Positions 31,601-42,479 of a stretch of DNA of 64,000 nucleotides are shown here, in pieces (the first letter of the stretch is position 1; each line of letters opens with the position of its first letter). The notes beneath the pieces were generated by a model. That model saw nothing but the letters and a program-made list of their open reading frames with translations. It did no database searches and had not been told where the DNA came from. The DNA is from Lunularia cruciata. Lineage: Eukaryota; Streptophyta; Marchantiopsida; Lunulariales; Lunulariaceae. Made by a program: the position numbers and the translations under genes. Where the stretch lies: positions 40,054,501 through 40,118,500 of the forward strand of contig OX419761.1 in NCBI GenBank assembly GCA_948567375.1, in the 5' to 3' direction.

Positions 31601-32700
31601 AAACCTGTCTCCTAAAATGTGCAGCCCTAACAGACTCCTTTTGTAGGGCCATCCAATCCCCCACTCAAAATCAACAAAATCTAGCAGCCACCTCTCTATG
31701 CCTTGCATGTCCTCCTCTAGCATAACAAAGACACCATCAAAGGAGTAAGAGGAATAGGAACCATGCTAACTTGTCCAAGGGATCATGTGCAAAGCAATCA
31801 AGTGGTAGACAAAAAGCCTATCTAGCCTCATCATGGAGTGTACGATGTAGCCTATGGAATAGATGTGGACATGGAAAACTAGTCTAAAATAACTCCAAAA
31901 TGCACCCGCCTAAGAAGCTAACCACTCCCATGACTCAATCGATATCCTTGGAATGGTCAACAAAGGGATAGAGGGAACATACGTAATCCCAAGTGTCCTT
32001 GTTGTCGATGTAGTCACTTGCCTCACTTGAGTATCCCAAGTGATCCAATCATAGTCCTTGTGCATCCTTCCCATATGGGTCTTTACCCATGGTGAGATAA
32101 AGTGTCACTAACACACCGAGTATGGTGTATCTTGAGCCGCTATAGGTGGCCCCACATGGGGAGGCGTAGCCATGGCTAGCACAAGGATAACAATAGTAAC
32201 ACATGATGCTCCTCTCCATATGTCCCCATGCCTGCAAAACCACAACCCATCACATCCCAACTCACATAAGAAAATACAACCTCTCCAAACCCTAAAAATA
32301 CAAACCCTCGTAACTTTCATCTCATAAATTTTTAAACTAAATTCCAAAAAAAACTCATGAAAACAAAGGAAATAGAAATGAAATTCCAAACCCATCACTC
32401 TCAACTCAACGTGTCTTGATCACTCTAAACCCTAAAATAATATAAAACTCACCATAACTTTCTACTCAAGTCTCCATAGTCTTCAATCTAGGCACCCATG
32501 GAACCAAAATTGAAAAACGAACAGAATCTACTACTCACTCAAGTACTATATGCTAGAAAAGCTCAGAAGATATATTTCTTTCCTCTCCCCGTCTCCACAC
32601 TCTCCCGAGCACCTCCCAACGAAGTCCATCTACAAAGTACAAGCACGTAACTTTGTAAAATTGTTGCTTCGAATCTTCTCATTCATCCACTACGATTTAT
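31601..32700 (-). other. Probable 5' part of the LINE-like element, decayed
   Basis: No frame can be read with confidence. Sequence at 32290-32480 (repeated AACCCTAAAA, Lys-poor, stop-rich) looks like untranslated leader on the minus strand. Assignment to the LINE is by position only. Confidence 0.3.
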
Positions 32701-35106
32701 TACTTCGAGGATAGCGGACCAATAAAGGAACAGGTGCATAGAAAACCGTTGGCTGCCCCAGGAGAACTTTCCACTACTGAGCATAAGAGCTAGATCTTCC
32801 CATCCTTTCTGCTCATCAAAAAAGCATGAACGTTTGTTATTTGAGGCATATGCTCGTTTGTTTTCCTTTCTCTAGGCCAGTTGGATAAATCTACACCTCT
32901 TAATGCGGAGTACTTTCCTTTCAGCATCAAGGGATAAATCCTCTGCTCGGGTATTCTCCTCGACCTTCACCATGGCCATACTCACTTCTTCTTCACCATA
33001 GCCATTAGAAAATAGGACATGTCCTGTTTTCTAGTGGTCAGGTTTCTATAGTCTACAATGTAAAATGAATTGGAGATTAGTACTTTTAATCAGAATTAGG
33101 AGTGCAAAATTTAGTAATAGGGCTGCCATGGAGTCCATGGAACTAAATCTCGACGGAGGTTACTCTTTTTCAATTCAAATTAGGAGTTCAACATTAAGTA
33201 AATGATTGGAGTTCAAACGCATACGTACATAAAAGAAATTTTAGATCGATTTAATTTATATCCAATATAGTATTTATACTGGTTAAAGTTTTTATTCAAT
33301 GCTATTTTAATGCTAGTAAGATTATTTCATTCACCCAATGGTAAAACCTAAACTAGTTTATCATTTGACGTACTGATAATAAGATTTAGTAATGTCAAAC
33401 AGATTCATCATCTTAGCATCTCAACCTGAAATTCTAGTCGTCAAAAGAGTAAAATATTAATCATGATCATGTCGAAAACATTCTTATTTGGATTAAGATT
33501 TTCCTTTTCTCAAGAGCTGAATATATTGGAATTTTGTTATGATTATTTCAAATATGTCTTGATATGGCTCATTTTATCTTGAAGAAATCTTATATGTAAA
33601 ATGCAGTATGATGCACGTATGCTAAACAAGCATTTTTAATAGAACAGGGCGTTCACAAACTCAAACTTGACATATGTGGCCATCTAGATCCTCTACAAAA
33701 TAGGAACAAAGGATCAAAGTGAACTAAAAGTTATCCTTTTTAAAATTGTCCCAAAGTTAATCTAGAGACAAGATGCAAGAGGCAAGAAAATATTAAACAA
33801 GATAACCGATGGAAATAAATGGATGTACGATATAGAATGCATATGTCCCATGAATAAGTACGGTCCATCTACATGTATCTCGCCATTAAAGATAACTATA
33901 TCTCACCTTAATGGCTGTACAATTATCCAGGTACTTCCTGAGGGGATTCCATTGGGCCAAATCTTTGGCCCGTATTAGGGTCTTCGCCAACCCTTTTTTG
34001 ATTCCAAAAGTTTTCAAGCCGTTCAGACCTAAGGGAACGATCCAAGAGTAGTGATCTCTTTCCCTATAAAGAATGTCTTTTATATACTTGTTGGTTGACT
34101 TTTAAAATAGTTTGCATTGTTTATGCTTCTCAGTGATATCTTTATATAATTATTTTTTATTAATTTGGTTTTATTAAATAGTGTCATGTAATAAAAATAT
34201 CAAAATGATAACTGGATACTCTGAGAAATGAATATGAGAAAATTTATTCTTGAGCTAATTTTTAAGATTGGAAGATGGTTATTATTAGAATCAAGACTGA
34301 TACATTCTTCAATTTGACAAGTTGACAAAATCTTCTTATAATGGAACTCAAGAAACAAAGTGAAGCACTCGTGGACAGAAGCCGTTAGAACCTTCAGAAA
34401 GCTTGCAATCATGTAGGTCTTTCCTTCTCGATGCTTGGATCAGGACTTTGTTTACCACTCTTGAGAATGAAGTTGTTTGTTTCTCGAAGAGACAAATGCA
34501 AAAAGATGCCAGTTATTCAATACTACAATTCATCAAATATACATGACAGAACAACAACTGACCAAGTATAAACAAAGTAAAACAGTAAGAAACACTTTTT
34601 TCTGGCACTAAGTTTGAATGATTTAGCTACAAAAAATGACTGAAGATGAGGCAGAAACTCTTTTGTAAGTGAAAAAACACAATTTCCTATAATAGTCATG
34701 ATGCATGTTATGTAACTGAAAAAGTAGATAAGGAAAACCAGCTTTCGTACACCCTTCTCGGCTAAGTATCACTACGATATTTGAGGAAATTGGTTACGCA
34801 TGTCTCCTTACCTGCGCAATGGAAGTACCAGAATAATAGCGGCGCCGTTAAGAACATTATTTGCTGCTAAGAGTTAAACTTTGTATCCATTCTGGACAAT
34901 GTTTTACCTTGTCATGGTAGACATGTATACTTGTGGCAGGCTTTACAAAGTAAAAATATGTTTCAGGTGTATCAAAAGAGCAGATTTTCACCCGAAAAAA
35001 ATAAACTTAAGTAGATGAAAATGCTAGTAACTACTCCTATTGAAGCTAGTAAGCTGGTCCTCAAGCGTATTGGTCTAGTTTTAAGTATCTCTCACGGAGT
35101 TCACAA
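32701..35106. other. Repeat-poor stretch with no recognised gene
   Basis: I see no coding frame or known repeat. The only structure noted is the palindrome at 33002-33037. Confidence 0.5.
33002..33037. repeat. 36-bp near-perfect palindrome
   Basis: The two 18-base halves are reverse complements with two G-T type exceptions (33005/33034 and 33013/33026) and no spacer; the centre is GGACATGTCC. Confidence 0.85.
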
Positions 35107-35193
35107 GGGGCGGTGGCGCAGTTGGTTAGCGCGTCGGTCTCATAGCTACACCGAGAAATCCGGAGGTCGTGAGTTCGAGCCTCACTCGCCCCA
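35107..35193 (+). tRNA. trnM-CAT: tRNA-Met(CAT), elongator, intron-containing
   Basis: Acceptor strands GGGGCGG and TCGCCCC pair, with discriminator A at 35193. The A box reads TGGCGCAGTTGG and the B box GAGTTCGAGCC. The anticodon CAT is at 35141-35143. At 87 bases it is about 12 longer than a tRNA without an intron, and the extra bases directly follow the anticodon, as in plant nuclear elongator tRNA-Met. The nearest T-run of four is near 35238. CCA is not encoded at the acceptor end beyond the discriminator. Confidence 0.93.
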
Positions 35194-35795
35194 CGCTTTG
35201 TTTCTTCTCATAATAGATTGCAAGAATAATCGCGTCACCTTTTGAGGGTTTCATTAGTGCAAAAAGACCCAATAATGCATTCGTTGAGTCGTGAATCTCC
35301 AGTCCAAATCTGGACTTCAATCGAGTGTTTATATCCCATTATTAAGCTTTGTTGTTTCTGCATATATATTTTCTTCGTGAGAATACGCTATATATTGTGG
35401 TCCTGCATTCCAAGCTTTGTCCTCCGAATTAGTAGTGCTTGGCAGAAATAGATTCAAAGACTATGGACTAAATAACCACGGTGCAGGGCATTTCTCTACA
35501 TATATGTACATGTGTGCACAATCTAGTTACATTTGTTTTGTAGAATCTAACCCGCAGTGACCCTCGCCCAGCCTTTCCCCAAAGTGCGCAATCACAACTG
35601 GACCTCCTGCGTACAGGATTGTAGCTCTCCTGTCCTGTCCTCCGACCTTCTGTTGGGTCCTGTCATTTGATAGGGATGCGCCAATAAGGTTGTTTCTCCT
35701 CTATGAATTCATACCTGTATTCGTCGATATATTATGCCTGGAGCACTAGGACAACGACGACAACATTAAACCCGGACGATGCCTGACAGTCTAGC

Positions 35796-35799
35796 AAAA
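35796..35799 (-). terminator. Pol III terminator of tRNA-Glu
   Basis: Four T on the minus strand, seven bases past the discriminator base. Confidence 0.6.
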
Positions 35800-35806
35800 G
35801 ACGGTC

Positions 35807-35879
35807 TTCCGTAACCGGGACTCGAACCCGGGTCGCCTGGGTGAAAGCCAGGTATCCTAACCATCTAGACTATTACGGA
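35807..35879 (-). tRNA. trnE-TTC: tRNA-Glu(TTC)
   Basis: On the minus strand the gene runs TCCGTAA to TTACGGA plus discriminator A. The anticodon loop is CTTTCAC with anticodon TTC, the stem is CCTGG/CCAGG, and the B box GGTTCGAACCC is perfect. No intron. A TTTT at 35796-35799 follows the gene on the minus strand and can stop RNA polymerase III. It lies 614 bases from the tRNA-Met gene, on the opposite strand. Confidence 0.95.
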
Positions 35880-37100
35880 GTTGTTTAGAAACGGGGCTTA
35901 GCCTTATTTTACTTTTTTTTCTCCCCCTTGTACGGCTTGATGGGGTCTTCCCATCCTTCTTTTTTCCTACGCGGTCGCCTTTTTCATTTTCAGTTGTTGA
36001 AAAATGCGAAATGTTAAAGATTTTTAATAATCTAACCAATTCTGTGTTCCTTCCATCCCTGGAAGATATGATTTGGGTTGTGTGGAATTGTAATTCTAGT
36101 GATGTAGCTAAAGAGAGCGAATAAAGAGCATGTGGCTGATGAGATGATACAAGGAATATGTATTACAATTATGAGCCGAAAGTATTTTAAGTACGATAGA
36201 GGAACTTCTTAGGTTGTGCGTGTCTGTCAGGTTGTCATAATATAATATTGATATATACAAGACACTCTTTTCAACTAATTTATAGAGGTTTATTTGAACA
36301 TACCTGTCGAATCATTTCCGGTATGTCACAGGTGCACGTAGATACGGTAGCGGACGTCTAGTGTATACCTGTCATTTTAGTGTATAGTATCTGCATTTTG
36401 GTTACATCTCATCACCATGTTTATGTAATTGCGATCGAGCATCTGACAGAATGTTTTAGGTGAATACATGCAACATAACAGATTGTTGGAAAGAGAAGTT
36501 ATTTTTTTACTACCTGTATGAATATTTTTATATAATTCACCAAAACCTCTATATTTGCTATTATACCGTTCTCAATTACTTTACTGAAAGTAACCAAAAT
36601 TCACCTCATTCACGTCAAGTACTTTATGTAAAGCAAGTCAAGCTTGAGCGTGAATGAGTGCTCATTCATGCTATCATTACCACCCTTACGTACGAGGGAC
36701 ACATGATTTAGAAACATACAGTTGGCGAGGCATTCAACTAATGTGTAACCAAGAGACGCAAGACGAAACAAAAGTAAATGGAACTCTTTCTTTCCTTCTT
36801 GCTTTCTTTTATGCAAAATTCCTCAATGGGAAGTCTAAATAGGCATCTTGACTCCACTCCCTACTCGCTGGTACTAGATGGAAGTTAATTACTCCATGCT
36901 CAATGATCCTAAATGAGTTAAACTTTGCATGAACCCTAATCATGTAAATCTTTTATGTATTGTTCACTTCCAACATCATACATTACAAAGTAAAATTTAT
37001 ATAAGATGTTAAACACACATGAAAATTATATATATATTTGAATATATATATATATATATATATATAATTTTATATTTGAAATTTATCACGTTATTTGTAA
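35880..37100. other. No recognised gene; AT microsatellite
   Basis: Intergenic sequence without a readable gene. An (AT)n tract lies at about 37025-37068. Confidence 0.5.
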
Positions 37101-37637
37101 TGTCACATTTAGATTGTTCGAACAATAGAGTTCTAGTGATAATAGTTAGAGGCATTTTGGCAATTCCTCATAGGCTACTTTCCAACGATTAAATTTTGTG
37201 TTCGGGATATTGACTTCATGGTGGGGCCCACCATCATTTGCACTGTTCGCACTATCGGGTGTGCCGTCAACAGGACTGTTGGGATGAGACTTAGGTTGAA
37301 ATCAGGAGTATACCCTGGAAGTGCAGCTCCAGAGTGTTCACTTATCTGATGTTGAGCTTTCTAGTTCCTGGCTAGAGTGGACAGAAAGCCGGCAAGTGTC
37401 ACCTGGAGCCTCTTAGCTAGAGTGGGTGTGGCTTGACCGTAATCAACGCCCTATTGTTTGTAAGTTGTTGAGGATCAGATCAAGTATTGATCTAATTTGA
37501 GTTGATTCGAGTTGTAAATGATCTGATTAGATTGTGGCACTTTAGAGTTCATGTATGACTTATGTGTGAGTTGTGCTTCTATAGTGTATGATGTTGACAA
37601 CGATGTATGTTGTGTAGCAATGTATATACACACGACA
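37101..37637 (+). repeat. R4 LTR, complete solo-type copy
   Basis: Starts TGTCACATTT and ends CACACGACA, 537 bases. It matches the split copy at 22849-29053 in reverse complement from end to end. Flanks TGTAA and AATTC do not match, so a clean insertion cannot be shown. Confidence 0.65.
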
Positions 37638-37786
37638 AATTCTCAATTACATCTAATCAAAACAAATTCAATCTATTACTAGAATCCAAGTTACCTTTGC
37701 TAGCTCTTTCCATCATAGCTAAGAGCTTATGAGGCTCAATATGAAAGATGTGAGTTTGTTAAAAACTCCAATTTTAAGTATACATG

Positions 37787-38700
37787 GAACAACCCAACAT
37801 TTTGAAGCAAACACCAAATAGAAGCATTTAGTAAATAATAATTTGTTCAAACAAGGATATGGGTCAGAAATCATAAGATACAAATAAAATATTACAGAAT
37901 TTTTCCATCATTTTTTCAATTTTTCCCTCTTGGCTCTTGGGTAGAAATCACACCCAAAAGAGAGCAAAGTCACCAAGAAGGCACAATGCATAAAAAAGAT
38001 TATTTATCATACCAAATAATTATCACAAGTCTTTGAAAGTGTGGTGTAAGTTCCAAGTGTCTCCTTCCCTTTAGAAGGTACTTTGAAGATTCTTGCCAGA
38101 TCTCACTTTGAGTAACCATTCAATCCAAAGTGTTGGTCACTCCAAGTAATTAGTCATTCCAAAGTAAAAATTCTAACTTCCATACAAAGATACATCCTAC
38201 CCCTTGTATTTGGAGGTAATTCACCTTCAAATCAGTTTGATGCAAGGATACAAGCTCAAACAATATGATAGGAATCAGAATATAAACACTACAGGACTCC
38301 CTTTCCATGTCAAGGCATTGATGTTGAGATCAAGAAACTACTTAAGCATCAAACAAGCAAGGGAGAGTTTCAGTCTCTTCAAAGACATGCTACCATTAGG
38401 CTAAAGTCTCAATTACTTGCACAAGAGATATGAGAGAAGAGGATGAAGAGAGATTCTCTTTGACTGATGCACCTTGTGAGAATTACACACTTAGCACTTT
38501 GGGTGTCAAGCTTATATAGTTGAGTGATCAGAAGTTACAAAAACTAATAATAAATGTCTATTTGCATCACATCCTAAATGGTACTAAGGCTTTAAAAGCC
38601 ACTACCTTACTATTTCCACTACTTTAGTTACTATTAGTATTAGCATTAGCATTTAATGTCGCTACTCCACTACAAGGGTGTTGCAATTGCATCCTACACA
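37787..38700 (-). repeat. R5 LTR-like repeat
   Basis: Begins GGAACAACCC and shares a stretch with 58886-59200 (TTGGGTAGAAATCACACCCAAAAGA in pieces of up to 20 bases). The decayed frame at 38690-39580 reads toward it on the minus strand, so it could be a 3' LTR. Boundaries are not defined. Confidence 0.35.
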
Positions 38701-39580
38701 TGATGTTGTATGGATTCTTGGGGTTCTAGATCCTCTACTACCTCATTGAAACATTGTTCAATTTCCTGCAAGGTAAACTTTGCACTTTTCCTAATCTGAT
38801 TTACCTTATGATCTAACCTAATGCGGAAATCTATAGCTACTTGCTGTAATGCTTTGCCTTATGCAATATTGTTCAAAGAATCTGTAATTCTTAGATATCT
38901 CCATACATTGTCAATAATTTGGTAAATTCTGTAAGGATAAGCATCATTGCTACATAGAGTTGTCTCAATTTTCATTAGTTCTTCTTTCTAGCCCCTTCAC
39001 TAACAATTGCACCATAAATTCTCCTTCTTCTCTCTATGTGGTGATTGTTGGTCATTCATTGTTTATGCAATTGGGTGGTGAGATTACTCTTTGGTATGCA
39101 ATCTCATGTTCCAAAGACATACAAGTGAGCATTTCCTTCAATCATTGCAATTCCTTTGTTTGGTTGTCAAATTTAATCTATTGCACCTTAATACAAAAGC
39201 TTGTTGTGGTTTGTTGATATTGCACAAAAGATTTTTGCATGTCTCTTTGTGCTCCTAAAGTTGATGACATTCCAAAAATATTTCCTTTATTGTTGATTTT
39301 TGTTTTGAATGCTTTGCCACTACTTCTACCTTGTAAGTTCCCAAAGATTAATGCAATGCAATCAATACCTCAACCAATTCTCTGATCTTCAAAATCTTTA
39401 GCCTTCTCTATCATGGTCCAAGCAAGTATCTTTGCCTTTTGTACCTCAGTCCCTTCTTGTAGTGCTAACTCCTTCTCTTTGTACCAATGATCTTCATTCT
39501 TAAGGTGTGTCACCTTGTTCTTGTAAGAGTCTATGAATGCAAGTTGACATTGAAGCTACAAATGAGGCATAATCTTAGAC
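38690..39580 (-). pseudogene. Decayed coiled-coil-like frame of unknown function
   Basis: One minus-strand frame can be followed for about 290 codons with roughly eight stops, all at TAG, TGA or TAA positions reachable from Gln, Arg or Trp codons by one C-to-T or G-to-A change. It is rich in Lys, Glu and Gln with heptad-like spacing (HWYKEKELALQEGTEVQKAK; FTLQEIEQCFNEVVEDLEP). I recognise no family. It ends at the R5 LTR-like repeat, as a last open reading frame of a retroelement would. Confidence 0.4.
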
Positions 39581-39805
39581 ATAATGTTCTTTTGCTTGTA
39601 CACCAATACGTATTTATCAAGTACTAAGTAGAAGGGAACCTATGAGCGTGCCACAAAGTTTTAATCATTTTTACCCTTGATTGAAAGTTCTTCCACTTTG
39701 AATTGAATTGCTATCAAGTTGGAACTTGTAGCTACTATTGGTAATGTAGTGAACAACCTCCATCTTTGGTTTTCTCCTCCTCAAGCCTTGCTTCCTTTTT
39801 CTTCT

Positions 39806-40258
39806 TATAATACCATTAGCTAGACAAATGAGTTATAGGTGAAAATTGGCTTGGGAATATCTTTAAAGATGTTAAACATGCTGATTCATAAAAGAGGACT
39901 TCCATTAATAGGATTGTAGCCAAAGACACACCAAAAAATTTAGAGCTAGTTTCAAAGGCCAAAATAAAAAAATGAGGCCTAAAAATGAAATCTTATACCC
40001 CCTTGAGGGAAAAAGTAGTGCCTTCTACTCCCTAATTTTCTTGTTGAGATTTTCCAATGGTACCTCTTTGATGTTTTTTTGAGCTTCTTATAGAAAGATT
40101 CCCAAAAGAGTCCCTTTGGTCAAACTTGTTTGGCCAACCAAATAGAACAATGGTTGACATGTCATCAACCCATGTATCTAATCTAAGGGTGTAGCTCACT
40201 TCGAGTGGATCCTCTTTGATATATAATAAAGATAGAGTGCTCCTTTAGGGCACCGAAG
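39806..40258 (+). repeat. R3 LTR, diverged copy
   Basis: Begins TATAATACCATTAG (TG changed to TA) and follows 29400-30080 through the TATA region (ATATATAATAAAG near 40219-40231). It lacks one internal unit and stops where R4 starts at 40260. Confidence 0.6.
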
Positions 40259-40259
40259 T

Positions 40260-40690
40260 TGTCATGACATTTTTAGCACCAAAGCTAGTTTGCTCAAATG
40301 CTAGAGTAGTAGTGTTGGCAGTCCTAGTTATTTTGGTAGTTGCTCATGGAATATTTGATGGTTGCTTGATTTCATGATAGAGCAATTGATCACATGGTGA
40401 GACCCACTGTCACTTGCATCATTTGCACCATCAACAACGCCGTTAGGGCTAGAGACCTTGGTCGAGCAGAGGGATATAATTTTGAAGTGTAGCTCTAGAG
40501 AGCTCACTTCTCTAATGTTGAGCCTTTGAGTCTTGGTTATGGTGGACAAAGGCTGACAAGTGTCACTTGGAGTTTCTTAGCTAGAGTGTATGTGGCTTGA
40601 CTGTAATCAATGCTTGATTGTTGGCAAAGTGTTGAATGGAAGATCAAGTTCATATACAATTAGAGTGTGATTCAAGCGGATAGTGAAATG
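40260..40690 (+). repeat. R4 LTR, 5' part
   Basis: Begins TGTCATGACATTTTTAGC and follows 11040-11460. The end with the GCACTTTAG block is missing. It directly abuts the R3 copy. Confidence 0.6.
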
Positions 40691-42239
40691 ATTACATAAG
40701 AGAAGTGAGAGTCAAGGGGAAATTGAATGTAAGAATTGAGGATCTCCAAACCTGGTGGATCAGTGGTACTTTTGATCATGATCTCAGATTTCCTTGAGAG
40801 TGATCGTGTGCTTAAGCACTTTGTGATTTGCTATAGATTTGACAATGAGGCACACAATGTGCAGAAGGACTACCAAAATTTGGTGAAGATTGAAGTCAAA
40901 TTCAGACTAGGTGTGAAGTGGATCTAAGAATGAGAGGTTGAATTGGCAATCAAAATGGCAATTTGAAAAATGGAAGGAAAATTTGAGAACCTATCTCCTT
41001 GAATTAGGGTTTTTCAGGTCCCCATCTACTCAATTTGGCCCGTGACAATTAGTGATAGATTTGGAGGTCAACCAACTATAGTGGAGGTTTGAAAAAATTG
41101 CAAAGGTGTCCAGATTCTAAGGTCAAGTAGGCATAGGCTGTACAGAGTTAGAAGTTGCCTGAGTTGGGTTGAATTTGGTGGTGGCTTCCCCTAGCTAGTG
41201 CTCTAGTTGGTGTAGATTTACCAAGTTTGGAGAAGGTTTGATTTGGCAAGAATAAAGGCCTCATTTGGCTAAATTTTGAATGTCAAATTTGCAGAGGCTA
41301 TCAAGAGTTAGAAGTTGCCAAGTTGGGTCAAATTTGGTGGTGGCTTGCTATAGCTAGTGCTGGTGCTTGAGTTGGTGGAATTTAACCCAATTTGGAGAGG
41401 GTTCAATTTGGCAAGGAAAAAGGACTCATTTGGCATTTATAGGCTTTGAGTCATAGGGCTATGGGCTAGAGAGGCTACTAAGGAGCCAACAAGCCAGCTT
41501 GTTGGTACTCAATTAAGATGAGTTTTTGGTATGTTTGGCAAAATCCGCCAACCCTTTAAGATCATGTGCCAAAGGTTTGAACCTAAGATCTCTAGTTCCT
41601 AGATTGGTGCACTAGACAACAAGTCCACACTCTCTTGTTGTCTTTGTGATTGGTAGGCTAATACCTATACCCATGTAGCTTTGGCTAAGAGAGGCAATTT
41701 GATCTAATCCTTGGTGATCATAGTAGCTTAGGAGTATATAAACATTCCTATTGTGTCAAATGCCAAATGGTGATAAAGTTAGTTTGGTGTTGATTTATGA
41801 AACAAAAGGCTTTTGTTTGGATTTATTGTGATTGGATTCCCTCCATTATTTGCTTCTTATTTGTGCACTATATTTGTGTGAGGTGCTTTGACTTTAAAGT
41901 GTTGGTGCTCTAATGTGCTCTCAATAGTGAGGGTGGAGTGATGACCTATCAGACTATGTATATTTCTCTCTTGTGAGATACAAAGTGATGATCTATAGAC
42001 AATGAGAGTGAGTGTTGTGATGGCAATATAGGTCACCCTTTCCCTTAGTTTAGTTGTCATAATTAGAGCTATAGTAGTGAGTGGTGTTCAATTGGTGTTA
42101 GCACTTGGTGGTGATTCTTGGTGGGGTACTGGTGGTGATTACAATTGTGATTTGAGTTACATTGTCACTATGGAGTTCTTTGGGGATTCCAAAGGAGATA
42201 TTGCTATAGTACACTATGGTTTTACACAAAGTGGTGCTT
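40691..42239 (+). other. Candidate 5' LTR or leader of MTase-gypsy copy 2
   Basis: No reliable coding frame. A TATA box, TATATAAA, lies at 41735-41742. A 160-bp unit is repeated in tandem at about 41145-41304 and 41305-41440. The segment ends before TGGTATCAG at 42240-42248, which matches the start of the tRNA-iMet primer-binding site. If that site is real, the LTR end lies a few bases upstream, perhaps at TTTTACA near 42226. Confidence 0.35.
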
Positions 42240-42248
42240 TGGTATCAG
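42240..42248 (+). promoter_or_regulatory. Possible primer-binding site of MTase-gypsy copy 2
   Basis: TGGTATCAG equals the first nine bases of the tRNA-iMet primer-binding site, but the next bases (CTTG) do not match and the match is short. Confidence 0.3.
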
Positions 42249-42479
42249 CTTGTATTTGAGGTTCCATTGAGAGAGGAAATTGATTCCAATTTAGAGTTTG
42301 ATATAAGAATTGGTACGATTGAGAGTGCACCTAGTTTTTCTAAACCATTTTTGTTGGACATAAACAATATTTATGGAGCCCTTATAGGCTCCAAGTGCTA
42401 CTTTGATGGGTACCATTGAGTTGGATGACTTCATCTAGGAATTTGATAGTTGATGTGATTTATAGCAGATGTGAAACCC

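Noticed and set aside
34749-34775. A U2 snRNA-like stretch (CTTCTCGGCTAAG)
   Set aside because: Only about 13 bases resemble the U2 start. The branch-site region and later stems do not follow.
36460-36842. Short plus-strand frames as host exons
   Set aside because: No homologous pattern, splice context or compositional signal supports them.
37096-37642. Target-site duplication for the R4 LTR at 37101
   Set aside because: Flanks TGTAA and AATTC do not match. Either decay or a deletion removed the evidence.
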